Source of the DNA: Flaccisagitta enflata
Lineage: Eukaryota; Chaetognatha; Sagittoidea; Aphragmophora
Direction: 5' to 3'
NCBI GenBank assembly: GCA_965153355.1
Contig: OZ231127.1
Location: forward strand, 35,402,001 to 35,466,000
Length of the DNA stretch: 64,000 bases
The stretch's first letter is position 1, and every line of letters begins with the position of its first letter. Shown here piece after piece: positions 1 to 10,681 of this stretch. Both the position numbers and the translations under genes were made by a program. The notes beneath the pieces were generated by a model, which worked only from the letters and a program-made list of their open reading frames with translations, was not told where the DNA came from and searched no databases.

Positions 1-2229
1 AAGATGATAGATACCATCCTAACCCCAGGTTTTACAGTTAAGGCAAAATTGTCTATCATGGGAGATGAATCAGAAAAAATCAAGAAACAGGTTCGGGAAA
101 AGATAAAAGAAACAAATGATTTTAGACAAACGGTAGGATTACGACTGGAAGTTATTTACAAGGTAGGTGGGCGTTACTTTATTCCCGTTAATATTTGCCT
201 TAATGACGGCCTTGTGAATGGGGCTGTGGGAACTTTGATGCATCTTGACATGGACTCAAAAAATTTGCCCATAACTATTTGGATTAAATTTGATAGTGAG
301 GATGTAGGTAAAGAGAGACGTCGACTATTATCCAACATTAGCAACTTGAAATCGTTCATTGATAAAGGTTGGACACCTATATGGCAAGTATCAAAACAGT
401 TTCCAACTCCTAGAAAGAGACTAACTGGCATGATAACTCAATACCCCTTATATTACGCCTACGGATTTACAATTTGTAAATCCCAAGGCAATAGTAACAT
501 AGGTATTAAAACCATTGTTCACTTGAACTGTAAAAAAAAGATTTCAAGGAGAGATCTTTATGTTGCAATGTCTAGGACGGATGAAGTGGAAAACTTGTTA
601 ATTGTCGGTAAATTCTATGATCCTTGGCATATGGAACAAGAAAAACGGAAAAAGGTAAAAGATGGAAAAATCATTAGAGAGGACGAAATTCGAAAAGGAT
701 TTAAGGAACTACAGTCACGTAAAATAAGACTCACATGGACTCCCTTGTATGACGTGGACTCTTCCTTCTTCAAGCTCTCATTCTTTAATGTCAATTCACT
801 CTTGTGCCATTTGAATAACATCAAATCTGACTACAGTTTGTTGGCTTCTGATGTAATTGTGTTTGTAGATACTCGTCTGCACAATCATCAGAATCCAGAA
901 ATAAGCGGGTTTAAGATCGTTGGCCAGGTTACAATGAACAAAGAAATTCGAGTTCCTGGAGGAATTTGTGTTTTTGCAAAAAGTACGCTCGAAACAAAGC
1001 TACTGAAATGTGACTCTGTTGTAAAAGATGGTTATTTTGCTAACATGATAATTCTTTCAATAAGCGGTTTAACTATTGTTGGGGTTTATTTTAGCCCAGC
1101 ATGTCCAAAAACTGTAAAAAACAATTTTCTAAAGCAAGTACTAGACTTGACAAAACTGTCAAAATGTAAATTGGTTGTTGGAGGTGATTTTAACAGTAAA
1201 ACTGATTGTGATCTGTTAATCTCTCATGGTTTTCAGCGGAGTCACATGGATGAGACAACAAAGCATGGTACTGCAATCGATCATGTATATGTTTTTCCAA
1301 ATTTTGATTACCAATCTGGTTCAAACCCAACTTACTACAGTGATCACAACCCCATTTTCTTTTTAACTAGCCTCAATACTCAGACTTCAATTCAATTTAA
1401 TCAAACAAAAAATGTGGAGATTCTTGTTCCAACACAAAGCGAGGTTTCATATGATGACTCTGAAAAATTTGATGCTACAATATCAACAAGGCCGGATACA
1501 CGGCCAATACCAGTTGCGGACGGGTGGGCAGGGGCGGAAATGCGCGTTTTCACACTTCCCAACTCGATCACCACGGACCGACCGACCACCCGACCGACTG
1601 ACCAACGGACGGACGGACGGATGGACAAAGCCTCTTATAGAGTCGCTTGTCCGCGACTAAAAATGGAGAATGTCTTGAATCATAGGATAAATGAAGTCTG
1701 CATCATTGATCGGTTAGATTCCTCATCATCACGTAATGTGATAAGTTTTCTAAATGCAAATGGATTTGAAATTACTAATCATAACAGTAAAACACAAAAG
1801 GGTCTTAGTTGTGGTTACATCGCGGCTTATTGTGCTTATCAATTTTATATCAATATTATCAAAAAAGATTCACTTAATTTTCATGAAATGAGCTTTGATT
1901 ATGAGCCTGCCATAGTGCATTTTAACAATGTTTTAAACATTGAAAACCAAGAAGCAGAAATGTTAGACTCACTTCAAATCTTAAAGCTTGTTACAAGTCT
2001 CACTAATGATTCTAATTTGGATTGGTTTTTCATTTTGGATGTAAATATGTTTAAGGCAATGGTGAAATCCAAATTTGAAACCATCAAATTGAAGTGTCAT
2101 GGCAACCAAAAATGGGCTGTTTTTTGTATCAACGATTTGGAATTGAATGATGCAGAACGATTAGCATTATCAAGAAGTAACATGTGTCTGGGCAATCATT
2201 GGTACACAGTTGCAATCATCCTGAGTTGA
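1..2229 (+). CDS. Helentron-like transposon protein, C-terminal part (PIF1-type helicase, EEP endonuclease, cysteine-peptidase-like)
   Basis: The frame is open from the left edge, so the ATG at 4 is probably internal and the helicase N-terminal half lies upstream of the window. Residues are numbered from that ATG. Residues 1-200 read as the second RecA-like half of a PIF1/RecD-type SF1 helicase: T156-I-C-K-S-Q-G162 fits the late nucleotide-coupling motif and Y186-V-A-M-S-R191 fits motif VI with its arginine finger. Residues about 258-455 are an endonuclease/exonuclease/phosphatase domain: G393-G-D-F-N397, I425-D-H427 and S446-D-H448 are its catalytic signatures, but the early acidic residue is D289 (VDTR) where the family usually has Glu. 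The last 190 residues hold C603 in GLSCGY and H732 in NHWY near the C-terminus, the Cys-then-His order of OTU/papain-like peptidases; that fold is inference. Helicase plus C-terminal EEP is the Helentron arrangement. A family A element (1487-1663) interrupts the protein between EEP and the Cys/His module without breaking the frame. No Rep domain is visible here. Confidence 0.75.
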   Translation, partial: KMIDTILTPGFTVKAKLSIMGDESEKIKKQVREKIKETNDFRQTVGLRLEVIYKVGGRYFIPVNICLNDGLVNGAVGTLMHLDMDSKNLPITIWIKFDSEDVGKERRRLLSNISNLKSFIDKGWTPIWQVSKQFPTPRKRLTGMITQYPLYYAYGFTICKSQGNSNIGIKTIVHLNCKKKISRRDLYVAMSRTDEVENLLIVGKFYDPWHMEQEKRKKVKDGKIIREDEIRKGFKELQSRKIRLTWTPLYDVDSSFFKLSFFNVNSLLCHLNNIKSDYSLLASDVIVFVDTRLHNHQNPEISGFKIVGQVTMNKEIRVPGGICVFAKSTLETKLLKCDSVVKDGYFANMIILSISGLTIVGVYFSPACPKTVKNNFLKQVLDLTKLSKCKLVVGGDFNSKTDCDLLISHGFQRSHMDETTKHGTAIDHVYVFPNFDYQSGSNPTYYSDHNPIFFLTSLNTQTSIQFNQTKNVEILVPTQSEVSYDDSEKFDATISTRPDTRPIPVADGWAGAEMRVFTLPNSITTDRPTTRPTDQRTDGRMDKASYRVACPRLKMENVLNHRINEVCIIDRLDSSSSRNVISFLNANGFEITNHNSKTQKGLSCGYIAAYCAYQFYINIIKKDSLNFHEMSFDYEPAIVHFNNVLNIENQEAEMLDSLQILKLVTSLTNDSNLDWFFILDVNMFKAMVKSKFETIKLKCHGNQKWAVFCINDLELNDAERLALSRSNMCLGNHWYTVAIILS
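1487..1663 (-). mobile_element. Family A element inside the Helentron-like ORF
   Basis: On the minus strand it starts AGTCGCGGACAAGCGACT after TTTTT, carries a CCGT/CGGT-rich tract, has GTCCGCGACTGG about 35 bp before the end, and finishes with the hairpin GGCCG-TGTATC-CGGCC then TTG. Its length of 177 bp equals 59 codons, and both flanks continue in the same frame, so residues about 495-553 of the ORF are element-derived. Nearly identical to the copy at 44187-44359, which fixes both ends. Confidence 0.8.
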
Positions 2230-2530
2230 ATACCGTTTACAGACCCTCGGGTTTTTGAAAGAAAGATTAATTATTGAACTGTCCGGCACTATATTTATTT
2301 ACTTTTGTCTGTTCGTCCTACTTATGCTCGGTTTCCCTTATGTTTTTCCATTGGTACTTAGTGGTTGTAGTTATTTTTCAAGATAGTGCAAACTGAACCT
2401 AGACAAAGCCGGATGGCTACCTTAGTCGCGCGCAAAGAAAGACTAAGACAGATAAAGACAGAAAAACAGTTGTACATAATCTGGATAGTACCAAGGTCAA
2501 GATGATGAATAGAATGAGAATAATTACAAA
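2230..2530. other. 3' flank of the transposon ORF, no gene
   Basis: AT-rich sequence with no convincing coding region. At about 2401-2440 there is a short degraded match to the family A 3' end (aaagccggatggctac followed by an AGTCGCGCGC-like stretch). No poly(A) signal of the ORF could be assigned with confidence. Confidence 0.4.
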
Positions 2531-2730
2531 CAAGGCCGGATACACAGCTACCGAAGTCGCGTGCGGGTGGGCAGGGGCCATATTTGAGGTCACCAGACCA
2601 TGTGGGCAGGAGCAGTGATGTTAAAGAAATAAGATCATAAAAAAAGTAAAGTGTCACCAAACGACCAATCGACCGACCAACCGACCAACAGACAAAGTGG
2701 GTTGTAGAGTCGCATGCACGCAACTAAAAA
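2531..2730 (-). mobile_element. Family A element, about 200 bp
   Basis: Ends are CAAGGCCGGATACACAGC on the left and GTCGCATGCACGCAACTAAAAA on the right (plus strand). The interior holds a CCAACCGACC tract. The inner repeat AGTCGCGTGC near 2557 is complementary to the outer palindrome GCATGCACGCAAC, giving the subterminal inverted-repeat layout. It belongs to the GTGC subfamily, like 13429-13604. Confidence 0.75.
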
Positions 2731-2880
2731 ATTGTCTGTCAAGTGAGTCTGCCTGTCCAACTACAATACCATTACATCACAAAATTGGCTCTAACCTGTG
2801 GATGCACCATGTTTCTGAATCGGGCATCTTAATTGTGTGTATGAGGCAGTCTCTTACATGCAATTGGTGAGAGGAAGCGT

Positions 2881-3087
<207 letters not shown>

Positions 3088-3089
3088 GC

Positions 3090-3540
3090 AAATAGACAGT
3101 AACAGACAATTTGACATCATTTATTGATATGACTTCTTCCATTACAATGATAGTAACAACATATGATAAACAAAAAGTGGCTGTTTTATGATGCGCTAGT
3201 TTTTGTCGTGTGCTTACTCCTTGGCAAGGCCAAGTCTATGCAATTCCTTGCAACAATAACAATTTGCTTTTTGAAAATAAAGTTTGATCTGTCATTATCA
3301 GCAATGAGATTTCCAAAAATCATTGGTAGTAATCTCAACAATGAAATCAAAACTGAATTAAAAGTGGTATTCATGAATGTTGTACCTATTAAACTTTTGT
3401 TAAAAATGAATTTCAAACACAATGTATACTTTCAATCAGCTTCATAACACACATGATGAAGCTCCTATCATCCTATGTCAACATAGGAAATAATGCGTGA
3501 CTTTCCTTGGCTATTGCATGAGCTTGGTTGTAATCATTAT
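3090..3540. other. AT-rich sequence, nothing recognised
   Basis: A 94-residue plus-strand frame at 3163-3447 and a 78-residue minus frame overlap here, but neither shows a recognisable domain or codon bias. I see no gene. Confidence 0.35.
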
Positions 3541-3544
3541 AAAA

Positions 3545-4060
3545 AGATGATTGATGATTTCTCAATTTGATTAATGCTTTTATCCAAAAACTGTTTTTAA
3601 CAATCAAAAAGAAATTGATAGAGTCTGATCAGTTAAGGAAAATTCGTATTTTTTCAAATTTTAGTTAAATTAAGGCAATGCATCAAATAACCTCATAATT
3701 GATTATTTTTGGAGCAATTAAGATTTATAGCATGAATTATTAAGTCATCTCTATTCATTTAGAGTTGCAAGTGGATGTAGGTCCACTGGTACCGCACTTC
3801 TCTTTTTTTACTTATTTATTTATGTACTGGCAACAAATGAATTCATGAGATGATGATCGTAATCATGTTATAAGGTCATTGTTTTCAAAGAAAATTATTA
3901 ATGAGTTCATGGTGTACATTGTTTTGTAATTTAACTAAAGATTGATTGAGATACAAATTTTCCTCAACAGATCAGACTATCAATTTCTTTTTGATTGGTA
4001 AAAAAAGTTTTTTTGGATGAGGGAAAGAATTAAATTGATAACATCAAGTGTCCCCATTAT
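3545..4060. mobile_element. Foldback / MITE-like inverted repeat, about 500 bp
   Basis: The left arm (about 3555-3660, containing atccaaaaactg, aatcaaaaagaaattgatag and gtctgatcagtt) reappears inverted at about 3920-4045. Both arms also contain TTTTAGTTAAATTA-like sequence, and the middle (3700-3900) is unique AT-rich DNA. No coding capacity. Exact ends and target duplication were not resolved. Confidence 0.6.
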
Positions 4061-4890
4061 AATGAATATAATGTGATTTCCAGAAAGACCTAATTTTGAT
4101 GAATAATGAAAACTTTCTAATGACTTTCTACTAAAGTCTGATTTAGATATCCTCTATGAAAGCTATGCGTATTGGCCTTTAATTCTGCCTTGTGCTGATT
4201 CCTTGACAGAACTAGTTACTTTATTTTCAAAAATATTGTGTCATTTCCATATTCCATAACACTAAGTTGATTAGGAACGCAAGTTTGTATTGACCTGAAA
4301 TAAGTGTAGTAAAAAATTGTGTTACAGCCATATATTTGTTTGGAGGCTAACTTTTATGTAGAATATTCTATCAATCTGATCTTGGTGGATGTCATATCAA
4401 TACAGTTTGTTTTTTTTCAGGGAGGTATAGAAATCATTTATAGATATCTTGAATGAGAGCCTAACTTAAATTCAAGATTTAGTTGAGGTAGGTAGGAGGG
4501 ACCTAAAAGTCTCCCCCTCATTTATTGCTTATACTGTTTGGTCTGTAGACTTTGAATGTTAATGTATTGGTAGTAAATGAGGGGCCGCCAAGTGGGTGGT
4601 CCTGGCGCGGGAGAGTGAGGGTATAATTTTACCATATCTGTGATACATATAGTGCAACCCTTACTCTCCTCACCGATGAGACTAGTTCTGTTCAATATCT
4701 GAGTAATAATCATCTTATGATCTTGGATTTGCAGATTCAGCCTTTGAAGATGAAATGTCTGCAATCGTGGCTAAATCTGCCAGTGTTATGTAGATACATC
4801 AGAAGGAGGAAGTTCGTGATTAAAAGAATTGCTTTCGCTAATTTGGGGAGATGCAGCGAGTGAAAAGTGGAAACGCAGTTGCTGACTGAC
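4060..4890. other. Gene-free AT-rich stretch
   Basis: No open frame above 80 residues and no domain. It includes a short GGTAGGTAGG tract near 4488 and ends in a (GACG)n run leading into the truncated D copy. Confidence 0.35.
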
Positions 4891-4894
4891 AGAC

Positions 4895-5090
4895 AGACGG
4901 ACGGACGGACGGATGTTATTTGATGGGAAGTTTGTATTTTGTCAATTTCCCATGTCATTCGATGGGAAGTTTGCATTTTGTCAATTGCCCATATTATTCA
5001 ATGGGAATTTGAGGCCTAAGAAGCTTCGGGGGGGGGGACGTACGTAATGTCAGACGGACGTAACGGTTCACCCCTGTGTTCTACAGGATT
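4895..5090 (-). mobile_element. Truncated family D element
   Basis: Reading the minus strand, an arm with the CTGTAGAACACAGGGGTG core is followed by ACGTCC units, a C-run and AT-rich monomers containing CCCATTGAATAATATGGG. The same monomers occur in the D copies at 28796 and 63390. The GGGCAGCGG start and the 3' tail are missing. Confidence 0.55.
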
Positions 5091-5900
5091 TCGACATGAC
5101 TTGGTGCTTGATCTGTTCTAATGTTTTATCAAATGAGTAATGACATGAATACTTTACACAAACTAAATTGATATGAAAAAAAAACATGCCACTAAAATAA
5201 AACGCACTTTTGATTATTCTGTACTTGTCTTTTCAAGGGTTTGAAGTTGGAGTTGACATTTGTCAGTGTTTACACTTTGGCGTTAGGTTGAGAAGCATAT
5301 TTTCCGACATGAAAATAGAAATTTTGGTTTGGAGGATCGAATTTTGATTTTGTGGCTGGGTTTTTGCCTTGGAAGCTGAGATTTTGATTTCGAGGTTTGG
5401 ATTTTGGAGATAGGTCCTGATTCAGGTTTTGAAAACCTGGATTTAAGTTCTGAGAGGTCTGACAAGAATTTGAGTTTTGGTTGATTTATCATTTTGCATG
5501 ACATGAGAGATAGCTCATGCTCAGTGGTTTAAACTTGACAATGGAATTGGTGCTTCCACTTACTGATATACTTAATATAACTAAACCGAGTATGGAAAAC
5601 ACATGCTACTGAAAATTTTTGCACTTTTGATTATATTGTATTAGCCCTAACATGGTATACTTGAGTAGGGGGTAATATTGTTAGGGATGGCTTGTGGCCA
5701 GAAAGATTTGAGGCCTGAAATACTACTTGTAGTTATGGCGATAGGGGGCTCTCCACCCTTAAAACGGGCCCCCCACATTTTTGGTCAGACCTCTCAGGGT
5801 TCCAATCCAGGCTATCAAAGCCCAACTCAGGACCTATCTCTCGAACATCACCCACTTGAATTTTCACATGATTGAAGCTTTTGCTCATTACATGTTTTTT
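5091..5900. repeat. Tandemly repeated unit of about 415 bp, degenerate
   Basis: The block around 5090-5235 (ACATGCCACTAAAATAAAAC, then cgcacttttgattattctgta) recurs diverged at 5500-5640 (catgctactgaaaatttttg, then cacttttgattatattgta). The GCATGCTCAGTGG segment near 5515 recurs near 5918. The intervening DNA is degraded GGTTTTGA/GGCTGG monomers like the D minisatellite. Confidence 0.5.
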
Positions 5901-5959
5901 ATAACATAAGAGATATCGCATGCTCAGTGGTACCTTTTCCAAACTTTTTTCTAAAAAAA

Positions 5960-8468
5960 ATTGGAGTATAAATATGAGCTTTGAGGCTAGAATTTGATCT
6001 TTTAGGCTAGGATTGGGGCTAACTTGAGACCTGGAGGGCTGATATGAGGCATGGAGGGTTAAATTGAGGCCTGAGAGGCTTAATTGAATTCTGGGAGGGC
6101 TAAATTGAGGTCTGGAAGCACTAGTTTGAGGGCTTGGGAGAGCTGACTAAGGGGCCTGGATGGCCAACGTGATCAGACTTTGGGTCTTTGTAGGTCTTTG
6201 TAGGTCTTTGTTGGCCAGATTTTAGATAAAGAGCATTAGGGGGCTTCAAAGGACCAATGGCTTGTGGAACACAGGGGTGGTTAGAGAGGTCAGTTTTATG
6301 CCTGAAATGATTGATTTTGAGCCTGACAAGGCTGTTTAGGGCTTTTGTGGGCTAATTTTGGTTGAGATTGCTAATTTCGGACCTAACAGGGCAGATCTTG
6401 GGTCTGAGCGGGCTTTGTTTTGGGCCTGGGAAGCCTGTTTTTGGGCCTGAAGAGCCTGCTTTTGAGTCTGATTGGGCTGAATTTTAAGCCTTAGGTCTGA
6501 TTTTGGGTCTGAAAACTCTGATTTTGGGTTTGAGAGGGCTAATTTGGAGCCTTAATGGGCTGTTTGGTATCTGAGAGGGATAAATTTTGGATCAGTGAGG
6601 GCAGATTTTGGGTCTTTGTAGGTTTAATAACCACCAGTTAGCCAGATTTTAGGTCAAAAGCATTAGGGGGCCCCAAAGAATCGATGTCCTGTAGAACACA
6701 GGGGTGGTTAGAGAGGTCAGTTTTATGCCTGAAATGATTGATTTGGGGCCTGACAAGGCTGATTTAGGGCTTTAGTGGGGTAATTTCAGTTGAGAGATCT
6801 AATTTCGGACCTAACAGGGCAGATCTTGGTCCTGAGTGGGCTGAGTTTTGGGCCTGGGAGGGCTGATATGAGGCATGGAGGGTTAAATTGAGGCCTGAGA
6901 GGCTTAATTGAAGTCTGGGAGGGCTAAATTGAGGTCTGGAAGCACTAGTTTGAGGGCTTGGGAGAGCTGACAAAGGGGCCTGGATGGCCAACGTGATCAG
7001 ATTTTGGGTCTTTGTAGGTCTTTGTAGGTCTTTGTTAGCCAGATTTTAGATAAAGAGCATTAGGGGGCTTCAAAGGACTAATGGCTTGTGGAACACAGGG
7101 GTGGTTAGAGAGATCAGTTTTATGCCTGAAATGATTGATTTTGAGCCTGACAAGGCTGTTTAGGGCTTTTGTGGGCTAATTTTGGTTGAGATTGCTAATT
7201 TCGGACCTAACAGGGCAGATTTGAGGCCTGGAGGGCTAATTTGAGACCTGGAGGGCTGATATGAGGCCTGGAGGGTTAAATTGAGGCCTGAGAGGCTTAA
7301 TTGAAGTCTGGAAGGGCTAAATTGAGGCCTGGAAGCACTAGTTTGAGGGCTTGGAGGGCAAAAATCAAGCTTGGGAGAGCTGATAAAGGGGCCTGGATGG
7401 CCAACGTGATCAGATTTTGGGTCTTTGTAGATTTTAGATCATGAGCATTAAGGGGCCCCAAAGGACCGATGTCTTGTAGAACACAGGGGTGGTTAGAGAG
7501 GTCAGTTTTATGCCTGAAATGATTAGTTTTGGGCCTAACAAGGCTGATTTAAGGCCTTCGTGGGCTAATTTTGGTTGAGAGAGCTAATTTTGGACCTGAC
7601 AGGGCTGATCTTGGGTCTGAGCGGGCTTGGTTTTGGGCCTGGGAGGTCTGATTTTGGGCCTGAAAAGCCTGCTTTTGAGTCTGAGTGGGCTGAATTTTAA
7701 GCCTGGGAGGTCTGATTTTGGGTCTGAAAACTCTGATTTTGGGTTTGAGAGGGCTGATTTGGAGCCTTAATGGGCTGTTTGGTATCTGAGAGGGATAAAT
7801 CTTAGATCAGTGAGGGCAGATTTTAGGTCAAAAGCATTAGGGGGCCCCAAAGGACCGATGTCCTGTAGAACACAGGGGTGGTTAGAGAGGTCAGTTTTAT
7901 GCCTGAAATGATTGATTTGGGGCCTGACAAGGCTGATTTAGGGCATTCGTGGGGTAATTTCAGTTGAGAGAGCTAATTTCGGACCTAACAGGGCAGATCT
8001 TGGGTCTGAGTGGGCTGAGTTTTGGGCCTGGGAGGTCTGATTTTGGGCCTGAAAAGCCTGATTTTGAGTCTGAGTGAGCTGGAATTTGAGGCCTCAGAAG
8101 CTTCGGGAGGGGGGGGACATTAGGGGGCCCCAAAGGACCGATGTCTTGTAGAACACAGGGGTGGTTAGAGAGGTCAGTTTTATGCCTGAAATGATTGATT
8201 TTGGGCCTGACAAGGCTGTTTAGGGCTTTTGTGGGCTAATTTTGGTTGAGATTGCTAATTTCGGACCTAACAGGGCAGATCTTGGTCCTGAGTGGGCTGA
8301 GTTTTGGGCCTGGGAGGTCTAACTTGAGACCTGGAGGGCTGATATGAGGCATGGAGGGTTAAATTGAGGCCTGAGAGGCTTAATTGAAGTCTGGGAGGGC
8401 TAAATTGAGGTCTGGAAGCACGGTTCGACCCCGTGTTCTACAGACATCACCCTTTGGGGCTGCTGCCC
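5960..8468 (-). repeat. Expanded family D element: 21-bp minisatellite with about 390-bp higher-order repeats
   Basis: The right end is the family D 5' end on the minus strand: TTTTGGGCAGCAGCCCCAAAGG followed by the GTAGAACACGG core. The 2.5-kb body is built of degenerate monomers of about 21 bp (GGCCTGGGAGGTCTGATTTTG type). They are grouped into higher-order units marked by AACACAGGGGTGGTTAGAGA at about 6268, 6699, 7094, 7481, 7869 and 8155, with spacings of about 431, 395, 387, 388 and 286 bp. Each unit carries a piece of the element arm (GGCCCCAAAGGACCGATGTC), so the arm was amplified along with the array. No 3' tail was found on the left. Confidence 0.75.
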
Positions 8469-8471
8469 AAA

Positions 8472-8880
8472 AGGAGGAGAAGAAGAAGAAGAAGAAGAAG
8501 AAGAAGAAGAAGAAGAAGAAGAAGAAGAAGAAGAAGAAGAAGAAGAAGAAGAAGAAGAAGAAAAAGAAGAAGAAGAAGAAGAAGAAGAAGAAAAAGAAGA
8601 AAAAGAAGAAAAAGAAGAAAAAGAAGAAAAACAAGAAAAACAGGAAGAAGAAGAAGAAAAAGAAAAAGAAACAGAAACAGAAAAAGAAGAAGAAGAAGAA
8701 GAAGGAGAAGAAGAAGAAGAAGAAGAAGAAGAAGAAGAAGAAGAAGAAGAAGAAGAAGAAGAAGAAGAAGAAGAAGAAGAAGAAGAAGAAAAAGAAGAAG
8801 AAGGAGAAAGGCATAAACAGAGAGCGCAGAGAAGGTAAAGAAAAAGAATGAAAAGAAAAAGAAGAAGAAAACAGAGAAAA
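8472..8880. repeat. (GAA)n microsatellite, about 340 bp, with degenerate A/G-rich flank
   Basis: Long GAA run interrupted by AAAAAG and ACAG units, starting directly at the 5' end of the D element. Poly-Lys, poly-Arg, poly-Phe and poly-Ser frames here are repeat artefacts. Confidence 0.95.
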
Positions 8881-9390
8881 AGAAGAGTTGAAGCAGAAAA
8901 TTCGACAGCTGCTGGAGGCGTTTTTTTTTTCTTCAAATACCATTCTCGAGCTCGAGTAGGTGACGCTGAAATTGATATCAAATGGCAAAACGCCAACTGA
9001 AACAGAGAACAGAAAAAGCCGAATCTTAGACCACTCTACAGACGTTACTCGAGCTATTCGGTCCTTGCCTTGACTGACTTTGTGGTCTCATTCCCTCGTT
9101 TATTTATACACAATTTTTCGACGACGTTTCTTTGGTCTTTACAGCTTCTTACAAGCAGCTGTTGAATCTGCACAAGCGCTGACTATTTCTTTGCTAGTTT
9201 GTTTGTTTGTTCGTTTGGTAGTTTGTAAAAATTCCGGGAAAAAATTTCTAAGACGATGCAGATCTTTTGTTTCTTTTCGCTCTCGCTGGGCAAAGCTTTT
9301 AATTCAAGTAGACCCAAGTTAAATGCATAAAACCCAGCCCCTCACTCTGTCCTTACGCTGAAGCCTAACCCAACGCTAGCCGGAACCCTA
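8881..9390. other. Gene-free stretch
   Basis: Mixed sequence with short frames only (an 80-residue plus-strand frame at 9080-9322 has no recognisable feature). It contains a TTTGTTTGTTCGTTTG patch at about 9197. Confidence 0.35.
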
Positions 9391-9395
9391 AAACA

Positions 9396-9440
9396 AACCT
9401 CAACCCCAACCTTAACCCTAACCCTACCCCTAACCCTAAA
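9396..9440. repeat. Interstitial telomere-like (CCCTAA)n patch
   Basis: About 45 bp of imperfect CCCTAA/CCCCTAA units (ccttaaccctaaccctac then ccctaaccctaaa), preceded by looser AACCCCAACC sequence from about 9365. It is the TTAGGG type, not the pentamer TTAGG usual in many arthropods. Short, and flanked by ordinary unique sequence. Confidence 0.55.
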
Positions 9441-9615
9441 TAAAAAAATCGCTTAGAAAGTTAGTAAAACAAAAGATATCACCAAATTCGAAAACAGTAC
9501 CAAATTCCGTCTCAGTACGTTGCAGTTGTTGCACTGTTGGTTGGTCCTTTCTTCCCTCCGACCGTCCGTCGGACACTTTTTCAGTTTTCAATAGCTTGAC
9601 CCTGCCCAACGATTT

Positions 9616-9929
9616 CAAGTCGCGCGTAAGCGACTCTATAACCCGCTTTGTCTCTCGGTCGGTCTATTAGTTCGTCAGTCCCTTGATAAAATATCACTTC
9701 TTTGGCGTTTACAGGCGATTTTTGCATTACTGCCCCTGCCTTTTTATTCGCTGGCTAGGCGAAATTTCGGATGACGCGAAATCGGTTGAAATACCAATTT
9801 CTGGGCGTTACGGCTTTTGCCCAGCCACGTTACAGCCCCCGCCCCCACCTACATAATACCCTCCCCAACCGCACTACTGCCCCTGCCCAACCGAGATCGA
9901 CTGCTTACTGGCCGTGTATCCGGTCTTGT
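9616..9929 (+). mobile_element. Family A element, about 310 bp
   Basis: Starts with AAGTCGCGCGTAAGCGACT, continues CTATAACCCGCTTTGTC and a CGGTCGGTC tract. It has several CTGCCCCTGCCC blocks and ends GGCCGTGTATCCGGTCTTG followed by a T-run. The duplicated CTGCCCC block makes it longer than most copies. Confidence 0.7.
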
Positions 9930-9933
9930 TTTT

Positions 9934-10005
9934 AAAAGTCTACATCGTCACTGCCGTGCCTGTGCCCATCCGCATGCGAAATGGGAAGTCGTGTGTCCGG
10001 CCTTG
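9934..10005 (+). mobile_element. 3' fragment of a family A element
   Basis: Directly abuts the previous copy. It has CTGCCGTGCCTGTGCCCATC, a degenerate inner repeat and GTGTCCGGCCTTG followed by TT, but no 5' palindrome. Confidence 0.5.
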
Positions 10006-10459
10006 TTAGGTTTGTCTTGGCTTGTGCTTATTTCATCATCTGTGTCTGTATTCGTCTGATTTTTTGCTATTTCTATCTTCAGTTGATTTATTTTTCTTTT
10101 TTCTCAATTAACTGTCGGTCTCAATCTTTTAGTACGTCCAATTGTCAGTTTCAAGCAATTTTTATCTTCCATTAAACTCTCTTCTTTCTATCGCTACTTT
10201 TTGTTTTTTTCCCTCGTGTTCTGTCATTTCTTTTCATTTTCTTTCGTTTCCTTTTGACTCTTTTGGACTTGGTTGCCAGGTGCAATTGTTTAGCGCGATA
10301 AACAGGGTAAACTGCTACCCAGTCTCCCGCTAGTTGGTCCCCGCTTTGGTCGCCGGCCAGCTCGAGACGCCGCTTTAACGACAACTTGTGCTCCCATTTT
10401 CCACTCGCTTCCTCTTCTCTCTTCTCGCCTGACTCTTTCTGTCACTCTGTTGTGCTCTT

Positions 10460-10462
<3 letters not shown>

Positions 10463-10520
<58 letters not shown>

Positions 10521-10588
10521 GACACGCACGCACGCACGCACACGCACACACGCAGGCACTCACACACACGCGCACAAACACACACACA

Positions 10589-10680
<92 letters not shown>
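10463..10680. repeat. Compound (CT)n-(CACG)n-(CA)n microsatellite
   Basis: About 55 bp of CT, then CACG-rich units, then about 90 bp of pure CA. Open frames on both strands (CVCV, HTHT, SLSL) are repeat artefacts. Confidence 0.95.

Positions 10681-10681
<1 letters not shown>

Noticed and set aside
8380-8996. Frames of about 200 residues rich in Phe, Ser, Lys or Arg
   Set aside because: All four phases over the (GAA)n tract are open, which is the signature of a trinucleotide repeat, not a gene.
9365-9440. True chromosome end
   Set aside because: The telomere-like patch is about 45 bp, imperfect, and flanked on both sides by long ordinary sequence.
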